Source: Paludibacteraceae bacterium
GTDB taxonomy: Bacteria > Bacteroidota > Bacteroidia > Bacteroidales > Paludibacteraceae
Assembly (NCBI GenBank): GCA_024399495.1
Contig: JAKSNY010000010.1
Location: 1 to 64,000, forward strand
Direction of reading: 5' to 3'
DNA: 64,000 nucleotides
Numbering within the stretch: the first letter of the stretch is position 1; each line of letters begins with the position of its first letter. Both the position numbers and the translations under genes were made by a program. The notes under the pieces are model-generated. The model was not told the DNA's origin. It searched no databases and saw nothing but the letters and a program-made list of their open reading frames with translations. Positions 14,640 to 22,047 of this stretch are shown here, piece by piece.

Positions 14640-15767
14640 TCAGATTAAAAAATCCAGATAGTTAGCAGGGGTTATTATATTTGTTTCAGAAGGATTGTAT
14701 GTTTTTACAAAAAGATTTGAAACTTTGGTATTTCTCTTATTGTTATTCCATTTCATTTCAAACAGATGCAATTCACCATTGTATTCCTCAATGTAATCTA
14801 TCTCCTGTTTATCTGTAGTACGCCAAAAATATGAATTTACATAGCGGTCATTGTACTGATTGTACTTAATTCTTTCCGCTATAAAGAAATTTTCCCACAT
14901 AGCCCCAATGTCACTTCTTTTATCTAACGGGGAAAAATTGTTTAGAACAGCGTTGCGTACCCCTAAATCGTAAAAATAAATTTTCTTTGTTTTGGATAAT
15001 TCTGTTCTTATGTTCCTGCTAAAACTGCCTAATCTGAAAACAATATGGCATTTTTCCAGAATGTCAATGTATTTTTCAACAGTTCTATTGTTTAATCCTA
15101 CTATATTGCTTAGTTGATTTATTGAAATTTCTCCGCCTATTTGTGATGCAAGTGCCGTCAACAGTTTGTACAGCATTGTAGATTTCTTCAGCCCGTCAAA
15201 TTCCAACACATCCTTGTACAGATAACTGTTTGAGAGTTCCATCAATGCCTTTTCAGGATTTAAGGTGCCAAACATTACATCCGGGTAACTGCCGTAGATT
15301 AAACGCTGAGGCATACGCTCCTTTACTGAAATCAAGCCCTCTGCATTGTAGATTTCATCTGTTGATATAGGGTACAGATTGTACTCAATTTTTCTACCTG
15401 TCAGCGGCTCGTCAAGTTTGTTATGCAAATCAAGTGATGATGAGCCTGTTACCAGTAACTGTACATCCGGAAAATTGTCCGTTATCAGTTTTAGGGTCAA
15501 TCCAATGCCAGGCACTCTTTGTGCTTCATCTACGACAACAATTTTATTGTCTTTTATCAGTAGCCTTAAGTTCTGCAATGAGTTATTGGATAATGATTCT
15601 ATAGTGGTCTGATTATCACAATTCAACCACAATATATTTTCATTCCTGTTTTTTGTAAGTTGTTTTAACAGCGTTGTTTTACCAACTTGCCTTGCTCCTA
15701 TAAGTATAATGGCTTTGCCCTTAAACTTGTAGCCGTCAAGTACATTTTGCAGAGTTCTTGTTACCAT
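14640..15767 (-). CDS. AAA ATPase with DUF4143 domain
   Basis: 375 residues. Walker A GARQVGKTTLLKQL (about 23-36), Walker B-like KIVVVDEAQRVPG (about 72-84), sensor region VTGSSSLDL (about 104-112), and the C-terminal DUF4143 region with DLGVRNAVLNNF and TDKQEIDYIEE, which resembles a PD-(D/E)XK-like fold. The family is very common and often strain-variable in Bacteroidetes, with unknown role. It has a well-formed promoter (15790-15821) and is monocistronic. Confidence 0.85.
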   Translation of the reverse strand: MVTRTLQNVLDGYKFKGKAIILIGARQVGKTTLLKQLTKNRNENILWLNCDNQTTIESLSNNSLQNLRLLIKDNKIVVVDEAQRVPGIGLTLKLITDNFPDVQLLVTGSSSLDLHNKLDEPLTGRKIEYNLYPISTDEIYNAEGLISVKERMPQRLIYGSYPDVMFGTLNPEKALMELSNSYLYKDVLEFDGLKKSTMLYKLLTALASQIGGEISINQLSNIVGLNNRTVEKYIDILEKCHIVFRLGSFSRNIRTELSKTKKIYFYDLGVRNAVLNNFSPLDKRSDIGAMWENFFIAERIKYNQYNDRYVNSYFWRTTDKQEIDYIEEYNGELHLFEMKWNNNKRNTKVSNLFVKTYNPSETNIITPANYLDFLI

Positions 15768-15789
15768 ATTGTTTACTATTATTTGCAGG

Positions 15790-15821
15790 CAAAATTAAAT
15801 AATTTTGTATTCAAATACAAA
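15790..15821 (-). promoter_or_regulatory. Promoter of the DUF4143 ATPase gene
   Basis: Minus strand: TTTG (complement of 15818-15821), 20-nt gap, TAATTTTG (complement of 15790-15797), 22 nt before the start codon. This is a full Bacteroidetes-type promoter. A near-palindrome TTTGTATT-C-AAATACAAA overlaps the -33 side and could be an operator. Confidence 0.6.
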
Positions 15822-15964
15822 TTTATTGCCATATTTTTGTATTTAAGTGCAAAAATATTGATTATTGTCAACTCCTTATATTCACAATATCAAGTACAAG
15901 CAACATATCACACAACGTTCTATAATCATAATTTTTAGTACTCTCATAAAGGGATAAAAAGTGC

Positions 15965-16354
15965 TTGTATAACATTGTGGTTATTTTTTTATCGCTGATT
16001 TTCAGTATCTTTGTTAAAGATTTTGAAGTTCATTACAAAGATAAGCTGTACAAAGAGATTTTTGGCGGTTTAATTGGAACTATATATGAAAGAAAATGTC
16101 CTGATTTGTTGATTGACGGATTGTTTTATGAATATGAGAGTTTTGCAAAACCTTGGAAAATAAGAAAGATTTCAAAAATGATTTCACATGGTTCAGAGCA
16201 GTCCAACAGGTTAATTATAAATAATACGAAAGGATGTACCTACAGATACATCATTAATAATATAATTAGAAGGCTTCATGATAAATCCTTTAAATTGGAC
16301 ATAAAAGAGGTCTGGGTATATGAGAAAGGAAATATTGTTAGGATTTTGGCATAA
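15965..16354 (+). CDS. Toxin-like nuclease fragment (CdiA-C/PBECR type, tentative)
   Basis: 129 codons from a TTG; no ATG or GTG is available before residue 70. The part from about residue 40 on has the pattern of small tRNase-like toxin domains found at the C-terminus of contact-dependent toxins and phage head proteins: CPDLLIDGLFYEYESF, then ISHGSEQSNRLIINN, a helix, and VWVYEKGNIVRIL. The amino end is hydrophobic and looks accidental. A TATCTTTG box lies inside the frame at 16006-16013. I infer an orphaned C-terminal toxin piece. The fold assignment is by pattern only. Confidence 0.4.
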   Translation: MYNIVVIFLSLIFSIFVKDFEVHYKDKLYKEIFGGLIGTIYERKCPDLLIDGLFYEYESFAKPWKIRKISKMISHGSEQSNRLIINNTKGCTYRYIINNIIRRLHDKSFKLDIKEVWVYEKGNIVRILA

Positions 16355-16377
16355 AAAAAGCGGCAGAAAACTACCGC
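16353..16377 (-). terminator. Intrinsic terminator after the zeta-toxin pair
   Basis: Minus strand: GCGGTAG-TTTT-CTGCCGC followed by seven T (complement of 16353-16377), 61 nt after the stop of the small partner gene at 16439. The plus-strand frame ending at 16354 overlaps it. Confidence 0.75.
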
Positions 16378-16438
16378 AGCAGCCACGCCGTAGCGCACCT
16401 ATTATTTTTTAATCTGCAAACTTTTAGGCAAAAAAACT

Positions 16439-16594
16439 TTACAAATCCTCTGCTTTAACATGCACAATCTTACCGTTTTGCATTACCACAAGTTCTCCAC
16501 CATTTTTCTTGGTGCGTTCAACTAAACGCTGACGGGAGATACTTAATCCTTGTGTAATTTTTTTATGAAATTGTTTTATTTGTATGTCAGTCAT
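16439..16594 (-). CDS. Small partner protein of the zeta-toxin-like gene
   Basis: 51 residues from the ATG at 16594 (an upstream in-frame ATG at 16627 is less likely because it lies deep in the preceding gene). It begins MTDIQIKQFHKKITQGL and ends GGELVVMQNGKIVHVKAEDL. The start overlaps the end of the zeta-like gene by 8 nt, a coupling typical of toxin-antitoxin and related pairs. I recall similar small proteins beside zeta-like kinases in Bacteroidetes, but their function is not established. No DNA-binding motif is clear. A terminator follows, so the two genes form a closed operon. Confidence 0.6.
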   Translation of the reverse strand: MTDIQIKQFHKKITQGLSISRQRLVERTKKNGGELVVMQNGKIVHVKAEDL

Positions 16595-17162
16595 TTGATA
16601 TGATTTTATTATAAACTGTTTTGTCATAAACTTCAGGTAAATTCAACAATCTACCCTCCGCAATTATAGAAATCCGTTTGTTAAAGTCATAGTTGTTATA
16701 TATAATCCATGAATCACATATAGGCAAATACAACTTAACTAAATTCTCCAATCCCCTTTTGTATCGTCTGACTATAACATCGGGGGCTATATTATGACCA
16801 CCCTCCTTTACTCTCATTGCAACTCTCTCTACGGCTTGTTCAGCAGATGGAAGATACAGAAATATCAACGATACAAAATACCCTTTCTTTTTAGCCCTCT
16901 CTATAAAACCAACGTATGAGCGTGTAGCCAATGTGGTCTCAAAAGCAAATGATTTACCCTCTTTTATCATTTGGTTTATTCTCTCAAGCATCAATCTGCC
17001 CGCTTGAATGGAAACACTCTCTGGATTAAAAGGAGATAAGCCCTTGGCTATCTCGTCAGCATTAACAAATTCATTACACTTGAGAACCTCCGGTAATATG
17101 ATATATGAGGCAGTAGTTTTACCAGCCCCATTAGGTCCTGCTATAATGAATAGTTGTTTCAT
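16587..17162 (-). CDS. Zeta-toxin-like P-loop kinase
   Basis: 191 residues from the ATG at 17162 (an in-frame ATG 12 nt upstream overlaps the likely -7 box CAAATATA at 17172-17179). Walker A GPNGAGKTT at residues 9-17, then NADEIAKGLSPFNPE near 34-48, FAFETTLATRSYVGFI near 72-87, and RVAMRVKEGGHNIAPDVIVRRY near 117-138. Zeta toxins phosphorylate UDP-N-acetylglucosamine and block wall synthesis; many chromosomal relatives of this short form have no proven toxicity. The substrate-binding Asp/Glu/Arg pattern is present. The cognate epsilon antitoxin is absent; a different small gene follows. Confidence 0.82.
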   Translation of the reverse strand: MKQLFIIAGPNGAGKTTASYIILPEVLKCNEFVNADEIAKGLSPFNPESVSIQAGRLMLERINQMIKEGKSFAFETTLATRSYVGFIERAKKKGYFVSLIFLYLPSAEQAVERVAMRVKEGGHNIAPDVIVRRYKRGLENLVKLYLPICDSWIIYNNYDFNKRISIIAEGRLLNLPEVYDKTVYNKIISND

Positions 17163-17171
17163 ACTCCACTG

Positions 17172-17179
17172 CAAATATA
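17172..17179 (-). promoter_or_regulatory. -7-like box for the zeta-toxin operon
   Basis: TATATTTG on the minus strand, 9 nt before the ATG at 17162. A second candidate, TAACTTTG, lies at 17192-17199. Neither has a TTTG at the usual distance, so this is tentative. Confidence 0.35.
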
Positions 17180-17220
17180 AGAAATAATTTGCAAAGTTAG
17201 TGATTTGTAAATTTATTTTG

Positions 17221-17228
17221 TAAATTTG
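17221..17228 (+). promoter_or_regulatory. -7-like box for the alcohol dehydrogenase gene
   Basis: TAAATTTG matches TAnnTTTG. The inferred 5' leader then contains the TTGACCC-type heptamer run (17245-17272), and the ATG is at 17290. folB has the same order: -7 box, TTGACCC heptamers, start codon. Confidence 0.4.
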
Positions 17229-17244
17229 CCTTTTTGTTAAGGAC

Positions 17245-17272
17245 TTGACCCTTGTTCCTTGTCCCTTGCCCC
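17245..17272. repeat. Heptamer tandem repeat, TTGACCC type
   Basis: Units TTGACCC, TTGTTCC, TTGTCCC, TTGCCCC lie in the 5' leader of the alcohol dehydrogenase gene. A run of the same family (TTGACCC, TTGTCCC, CTGACCC, TTGACCC) lies at 55568-55595 before folB. Confidence 0.8.
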
Positions 17273-17289
17273 TAAATATATATATTGTT

Positions 17290-18456
17290 ATGATTCACGA
17301 TTTTTCATATCAGGCACCCACAAGAATACACTTTGGAAAAACTGCGTTAAGCCACTTAAAGGCAGAATTAGACAGGTACGGTAAAAACGTACTTTTAGTT
17401 TATGGAAAGAACTCAATAAAGCGTACAGGTATTTATGACAAGGTTATTGAGATTCTAAAGGCGGCAAACAAGAGTGTATCTGAGCTCTCAGGAGTAAAGT
17501 CCAACCCTACCTACGCACAGGTTATGGCTGGTGCAAAAATAGCAAGAGAGTGCAAGGCAGACCTTATACTTGCAGTAGGCGGCGGCTCTGTAATAGACTG
17601 TGCCAAAGGAATTTCCGTGTCCACTTATGCACAGTGCGACGTATGGAAAGAGTATTATATGAATTGGGCAGACGTTAAAAATCAGACCATTCCTGTAGGC
17701 TGCGTTCTAACTATGGCTGGTACAGGTTCTGAGATAAACTCCACCAGTGTAATAACAAACGATGACACCCACACCAAGACAGGCAGGACTTTCCCTATGG
17801 AACAGGCAGCCCCTAAATTTGCCATTCTTAACCCTGAATTCACCTATTCAGTGCCAAAGGAGCAGATGACAAGCGGCATTTTTGACATACTCTCACACCT
17901 TATGGAGCAGTACTTTGGCGGAGAGGGAGAGCATGTTTGTGATGCCATGATAGAGGGTGTTATGCGTTCTCTTTTAGTATCGGCACGCCAAGCCTTAAAG
18001 AATCCAACCGATTATGATGCACGCAGTAACATAATGTGGTGTGCCACAATGGGTCTTAACAGACTGCTTGCCGTAGGTAAGGAGCAAGATTGGAACGTGC
18101 ATAAAATAGAGCACCAGTTAGGGGCTTACACAGATTGCCCTCACGGTATAGGACTTGCGGTTATCTCCCCTACTTACTATAGATATATCTACAAGGCAGG
18201 GCTTCATCAGTTTGTACGCTTTGCAAAAAATGTTTGGGGTGTAGATGATAAAGGTCTAAGCCCCGATGATGTGGCTCTACAGGGAATTGACCGTATGGAA
18301 GCATTCATCAGGGAATTAGGCATTCCATCCACTCTGCATGAGATTGGCACCACAGAAGACATGCTGCCACTTATAGCAAATTCCGTTATTTTTGCAGACG
18401 GTTACATGAAACTAACACCGCAAGATGTACTGACAATACTGAAAGCGGTGTTTTAA
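17290..18456 (+). CDS. Iron-containing alcohol dehydrogenase (butanol dehydrogenase-like)
   Basis: 388 residues from the ATG at 17290; the longer frame starts inside the heptamer repeat and is rejected. It reduces aldehydes to alcohols (or the reverse) with NAD(P)H. The family elements are visible: GGGSVIDCAKGI (about 94-105) for the nucleotide, TMAGTGSEINSTSVI (about 138-152), and the metal ligand histidines in ILSHLMEQYF (about 200-209), KIEHQLGAYTDCPHGIGLAV (about 273-292). Its 3' end, encoding TILKAVF, is partly duplicated at 20975-21003 beyond the next two genes, which suggests a later insertion. Confidence 0.9.
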   Translation: MIHDFSYQAPTRIHFGKTALSHLKAELDRYGKNVLLVYGKNSIKRTGIYDKVIEILKAANKSVSELSGVKSNPTYAQVMAGAKIARECKADLILAVGGGSVIDCAKGISVSTYAQCDVWKEYYMNWADVKNQTIPVGCVLTMAGTGSEINSTSVITNDDTHTKTGRTFPMEQAAPKFAILNPEFTYSVPKEQMTSGIFDILSHLMEQYFGGEGEHVCDAMIEGVMRSLLVSARQALKNPTDYDARSNIMWCATMGLNRLLAVGKEQDWNVHKIEHQLGAYTDCPHGIGLAVISPTYYRYIYKAGLHQFVRFAKNVWGVDDKGLSPDDVALQGIDRMEAFIRELGIPSTLHEIGTTEDMLPLIANSVIFADGYMKLTPQDVLTILKAVF

Positions 18457-18462
18457 CAAAAA
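18434..18462 (+). repeat. Direct repeat, left copy (alcohol dehydrogenase 3' end)
   Basis: 29 bp beginning CAATACTGAAAGCGGT and ending TAACAAAAA. The right copy at 20975-21003 differs at two positions. This copy is the true coding end of the dehydrogenase (ILKAVF and TAA). The two copies bracket the phosphatase and Ntn-hydrolase genes. Confidence 0.85.
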
Positions 18463-18487
18463 CCTTATTACTAATGTTTTGAATACA

Positions 18488-19780
18488 ATGAAAACAAATC
18501 GTATCAAGACCATTTTATTTACGCTTGCATTACTGCTGGCTATTCCGCTTACAGCATGTTCTAAAAAACAAAATTCAGAGCCGGAGCCTGAACCTACGCC
18601 AAAGCCTGAGCCTGTATATTTTGACTCGCTTGCCACCGATAAGAAACGCTGCTACAGTGAGGACGTTACAAATAAGACCATAACATTTCTATTTGACTCT
18701 GCACTTTGGAGGAAGGGCAATCCTAAAAGCATTGAAGTGCGTGGCTCTTTTAATGATTGGGGCGATGAGACCAAATATGTGCTACAAAAATGTGATACCG
18801 CTGTACACCACCCGTTTTGGTTTATAACTTTACCCTATTCTGCCGTTAAGTTCCCTGGTAATAGCGGGCAGCCTGAATTTAAGTTTGTTACCAACGGTTC
18901 AACGTGGCAAGAGCCTCCATCTTGGCTTACATCGGGTTATAAATTTAACGGCACAAGCAATAATCAGATTATAGTTTATTCAACAGATGACCTTGAGCAG
19001 ATAAAGGCTAAGAATAAAATTGCCGGCACTAAGAAAAAGCTCTCCGATTTTGACCTTAACACACAACAAGGGCGTGAAGATATCTCTAATGTGCGTATTG
19101 TGCCTGGCACAAAGTGTCTTATGCGTTGCTACCACCCGTTCAAATACACCACATCATCACGTAATAGTACTGAGTTTGAGCGTGTTAAGCAAGTAAAGAT
19201 GTTTTTTGAGGAGTATGGCATAAAAACAGATATATGTCTGTCTAAAGACCAAACAAAAGACCTTGTAACAGTTACCATTGACGGAAAATCACAAAAAGAG
19301 GAGATTTCTGCCTATTATCAAAATCTTATAGATAACGATAAGGTGGCATATATAGGCTACCCCGATAGTGAAACAGATTACTATGACTGTTATCATGACC
19401 CACGCAGTGCAAAGGTTGGAGGCTGGGTAGGTCAGGTTATTGATGCCATTGTTGACGACAGCCACGATGTTCCAATCTCAATACATTGCCGTATAGGAAC
19501 AGACCGCACAGGCTTTTTCTGTGCCTTGATAGGTGTTATGTGCGGAGCCACCTTTGATGAGGTTACGGCAGACTACCAACGCAGCAATAATATGTACATA
19601 AAGGAGTACCGCGATGCCAATATGATGAAGGTGGCGTTTGAAGGGCTATTGCAAGTTGAAGATGTAAAGGAGGTTTTAGACCTAAAGAGTGCCGTAACAA
19701 ACTATTTCATAACCAACGGCTACACTACACAAGCTAAAGTGGATAAGATGATAGAGAAGCTTAATACTCCACTAAAATAA
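18488..19780 (+). CDS. Lipoprotein phosphatase with glycogen-binding-like domain
   Basis: 430 residues from the ATG at 18488. A signal peptide ends in the lipobox PLTAC, followed by a Glu/Pro/Lys linker. Residues of about 45-150 look like an AMPK/CBM48-type E-set domain (IEVRGSFNDWGDETKYVL; FWFITLPYS; PEFKFVTNGSTWQEPP). The C-terminal part is a dual-specificity/tyrosine phosphatase with the active-site loop HCRIGTDRTG, Cys334 and Arg339. From family knowledge, a carbohydrate-binding domain fused to such a phosphatase is the plan of laforin and SEX4, which dephosphorylate glycogen or starch. The export signal would place it outside the inner membrane. Substrate is inference; protein phosphotyrosine or inositol phosphate are alternatives. 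Confidence 0.75.
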   Translation: MKTNRIKTILFTLALLLAIPLTACSKKQNSEPEPEPTPKPEPVYFDSLATDKKRCYSEDVTNKTITFLFDSALWRKGNPKSIEVRGSFNDWGDETKYVLQKCDTAVHHPFWFITLPYSAVKFPGNSGQPEFKFVTNGSTWQEPPSWLTSGYKFNGTSNNQIIVYSTDDLEQIKAKNKIAGTKKKLSDFDLNTQQGREDISNVRIVPGTKCLMRCYHPFKYTTSSRNSTEFERVKQVKMFFEEYGIKTDICLSKDQTKDLVTVTIDGKSQKEEISAYYQNLIDNDKVAYIGYPDSETDYYDCYHDPRSAKVGGWVGQVIDAIVDDSHDVPISIHCRIGTDRTGFFCALIGVMCGATFDEVTADYQRSNNMYIKEYRDANMMKVAFEGLLQVEDVKEVLDLKSAVTNYFITNGYTTQAKVDKMIEKLNTPLK

Positions 19781-19808
19781 ACTATAATCTGACTATAAAA
19801 TACTTATT

Positions 19809-20972
19809 ATGAAGAAGACAATCATATTTATCTGTTTAGCCACACTATTGTGTGCATGCAAGAAAAATGACTCACCTAATAGAGGAACTAAAGGAGTTAC
19901 ATTTATTGCCGATTATCTATACTATATGAACCCCATAGATTATGGCACAATGCCACCTGCTGATATTCTAAGACTGCCCATCTTAAAAAGTTCTGTTAAG
20001 TTTGGCTGCAGTTCTGTACGGAATGGCGATTTTTACGGCAGAAATCTTGACGTTAACATAAACGAGATTTGTGAGTTTGTAATCAGAACCAAAGCCACCG
20101 ATACCCGCCATGCATCAATAGCGATTGCAAATCCTACAATAGTAGAGGTTACCGCCGATATGATTACATCAGGACTTAATGATGAGATTCTTAGGTTTAT
20201 ACCTTGGATGACTATGGACGGAATAAATGACGCAGGATTGGTATGCAACATAAATGTAGTTAATATGAGCGACCTTGAAACTCATCATTCTCACACCCAT
20301 AAAGGACTACCGGAGATAATGGTTATGCACCTGCCACGTTTTATTCTTGATAACTGTGGCAGTGTAGATGAAGCGTTAAGTACAATAGATAAGTATGACA
20401 TAACACCTATGCTTGGTCCTTTGGGTGGCGGTTGGGACGGACACCTGATGATTGCCGATGAAAACAAGACAGTAATTGTTGAGTTTTTAGAAGGTGACAC
20501 TAAAGTGACGGAAACAAACATAATGACAAATTTCTACAATTACCAATATGCCCTAACAGGAGAGTATCCTCTGCACGGATGCGGAATAGAGAGATATAAA
20601 ATACTATCAGACAATTACAACTCCGGCAACTCAATGGAAGGAATGTGGAATCTTATGAAAATGGTACAATACACCAAGACTTACTCACTTGAGACTGACC
20701 CGTTCTGGTGCTCTGAATACTATGATGTTGTATGGGACGAGGATGGTAATCAAGGCAACACATCGTGGACAAAAGAAGAGATTTTAGCAGAGCCAGTACC
20801 CCAAATAGAAATGGTTGCTTATCAAATATATAAAGATACCGGCATATATGACCCAGAGAACAACCTATGGCACACCACACACAACTCTGTATTCAATATA
20901 AAAACTAAAGAACTATGGGTAACCGTACACGAGAAATATGGTTATATACATAAATTCAAACTAAATCAGTAG
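19809..20972 (+). CDS. Ntn-type linear amide hydrolase lipoprotein (choloylglycine hydrolase-like)
   Basis: 387 residues. Signal peptide with lipobox LLCAC (Cys17). The Ntn-hydrolase nucleophile is probably the Cys in FGCSSVRNGDFYGRNLD (about residue 62), with the downstream Arg/Asn/Asp pattern of the choloylglycine hydrolase / acid-amidase group. GINDAGLVCNINVV (about 139-152) and GGGWDGHLMIADENKTVIVE (about 209-228) also fit. Known members cleave bile salts, penicillin V or N-acyl amides; the substrate here cannot be chosen. The nucleophile is internal, so autoproteolysis would be needed. It lies 28 nt after the phosphatase gene and probably shares its transcript, ending at the terminator 20999-21030. 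Confidence 0.72.
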   Translation: MKKTIIFICLATLLCACKKNDSPNRGTKGVTFIADYLYYMNPIDYGTMPPADILRLPILKSSVKFGCSSVRNGDFYGRNLDVNINEICEFVIRTKATDTRHASIAIANPTIVEVTADMITSGLNDEILRFIPWMTMDGINDAGLVCNINVVNMSDLETHHSHTHKGLPEIMVMHLPRFILDNCGSVDEALSTIDKYDITPMLGPLGGGWDGHLMIADENKTVIVEFLEGDTKVTETNIMTNFYNYQYALTGEYPLHGCGIERYKILSDNYNSGNSMEGMWNLMKMVQYTKTYSLETDPFWCSEYYDVVWDEDGNQGNTSWTKEEILAEPVPQIEMVAYQIYKDTGIYDPENNLWHTTHNSVFNIKTKELWVTVHEKYGYIHKFKLNQ

Positions 20973-20974
20973 AG

Positions 20975-21003
20975 CAATACTGAAAGCGGTATATTAACAA
21001 AAA
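20975..21003 (+). repeat. Direct repeat, right copy (relic of a dehydrogenase 3' end)
   Basis: 27 of 29 bp match 18434-18462. In frame it reads AILKAVY and TAA, the end of an alcohol dehydrogenase of the same family, and is followed at once by the terminator. It is not part of the hydrolase gene, whose TAG stop ends at 20972. Confidence 0.85.
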
Positions 21004-21030
21004 AAGACTGGTGAAAACCAGTCTTTTTTT
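20999..21030 (+). terminator. Intrinsic terminator before tRNA-Met
   Basis: AAAAAAAGACTGGT-GAAA-ACCAGTCTTTTTTT: a long perfect stem with a GAAA loop and T-run. It can work in both directions, ending the plus-strand dehydrogenase/phosphatase/hydrolase transcript and the minus-strand tRNA-Met transcript. Confidence 0.92.
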
Positions 21031-21031
21031 G

Positions 21032-21105
21032 TAGCGGGATCGAGAATTGAACTCGAGACCTCCGGGTTATGAATCCGACGCTCTAACCAACTGAGCTATC
21101 CCGCC
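21032..21105 (-). tRNA. tRNA-Met (anticodon CAT)
   Basis: Minus strand: acceptor GGCGGGA pairs with TCCCGCT, D-arm GCTC/GAGC, anticodon loop TTCATAA (CAT), T-arm TCGAG-TTCAATT-CTCGA, discriminator A. No CCA is encoded. A CAT anticodon could also belong to a lysidine-modified tRNA-Ile, but the body resembles elongator tRNA-Met of Bacteroidetes. Confidence 0.9.
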
Positions 21106-21170
21106 ATTTATTACCTTTCAATTTTGCGGTGCAAATTTACATAAAATAATTGAAAGTTAAAAACTGAATG

Positions 21171-21992
21171 CTAAAAGTTTTTTAAAAATTTTACGGCAAC
21201 CCATCTGTCCTTCTCCTTAAAGCCCTCAATTTTCAACCCCAACGATGTGGCACATTGCTCTATTTTAGGCAAATCATCTATGTAGAAACCACTCATATAG
21301 AGTGTTCCGCCTTTTGTAAGTGTTTCTACATACGCTCCCATATCGGCAAGCAGAATATTGAGATTTATATTGGCAAAAATAATATCAAACTCTCTGCCTT
21401 TAAGTGATGCGGCACTGCCTAACTCCACATCCATAGCCACACCGTTAAGTGATATGTTCTCTTTTGCATTACCAATGCACCACTCATCTATGTCTATGCC
21501 TAATGCAGATTCCGCACCACGTTTCATAGCCAATATGCCAAGTACAGCCGTACCGCAACCCATATCAAGAACACGCTTGCCACGCATGTCATCATCTAAA
21601 ATCCACGTAAGCATACCGCTGGTGGTCTGGTGGTGTCCTGTGCCGAACGACATCTTAGGGTCTATCATTATCTTATACTCCACATCGGGTACGTTTTTAT
21701 GGAAAGAACTATATACAACACACCTCTCTGCTATTACAATGGGCTGAAAATAGTTTTTCTCCCACTCCTCATTCCAATCCTTGTCAGGCAGATTCTCCAC
21801 ACTATAATTGCGGTTTTCAAGCACTTCTTTTAAACTTTTATCACTGAAAAGCGTCTTACGTACAAAGGCAAGAAGCAGGTTGTCCTCCTGACAAAAGGAG
21901 TCGCACCCAATTTCAGAAAGATAATAAGTCAGCGTATCAATCTCATAATCAGGCAATCCTGACACGTCAACTGAAATTTTAACGTATTGCAT
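21171..21992 (-). CDS. prmA: Ribosomal protein L11 methyltransferase
   Basis: 273 residues from the ATG at 21992; the longer frame begins upstream of the promoter region and is rejected. It methylates ribosomal protein L11 with S-adenosylmethionine. The substrate-recognition N-domain is followed by the linker DKDWNEEWEKNYFQPI (about 80-95), the MSFGTGHHQTT segment (about 131-141), the SAM motif LDMGCGTAVLGILA (about 158-171) and the NINL motif (FANINLNILL, about 220-229). Its length matches the family. It is divergent from the PWY-repeat gene and shares the promoter region 22016-22033. Confidence 0.93.
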   Translation of the reverse strand: MQYVKISVDVSGLPDYEIDTLTYYLSEIGCDSFCQEDNLLLAFVRKTLFSDKSLKEVLENRNYSVENLPDKDWNEEWEKNYFQPIVIAERCVVYSSFHKNVPDVEYKIMIDPKMSFGTGHHQTTSGMLTWILDDDMRGKRVLDMGCGTAVLGILAMKRGAESALGIDIDEWCIGNAKENISLNGVAMDVELGSAASLKGREFDIIFANINLNILLADMGAYVETLTKGGTLYMSGFYIDDLPKIEQCATSLGLKIEGFKEKDRWVAVKFLKNF

Positions 21993-22015
21993 ACAGTATT
22001 TTTTTAGATTTTTTT

Positions 22016-22033
22016 TAACTTTGCACAAATATA
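22016..22033. promoter_or_regulatory. Back-to-back -7 boxes for prmA and the PWY-repeat gene
   Basis: Plus strand TAACTTTG at 22016-22023 (ATG at 22048) and minus strand TATATTTG from 22033-22026 (prmA ATG at 21992). The two boxes are 2 bp apart, so the promoters must overlap. No clear TTTG is present at 19-21 nt for either. Confidence 0.5.
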
Positions 22034-22047
22034 GCCAATTTTTCATT

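Noticed and set aside
17245..17289. Extension of the alcohol dehydrogenase start
   Set aside because: It translates the TTGACCC heptamers; the family start MIHDFSYQAPTRIHFG fits the ATG at 17290.
18434..21003. Integrative element using tRNA-Met as attachment site
   Set aside because: The duplicated sequence is the dehydrogenase end, not the tRNA 3' end, and no integrase is present.
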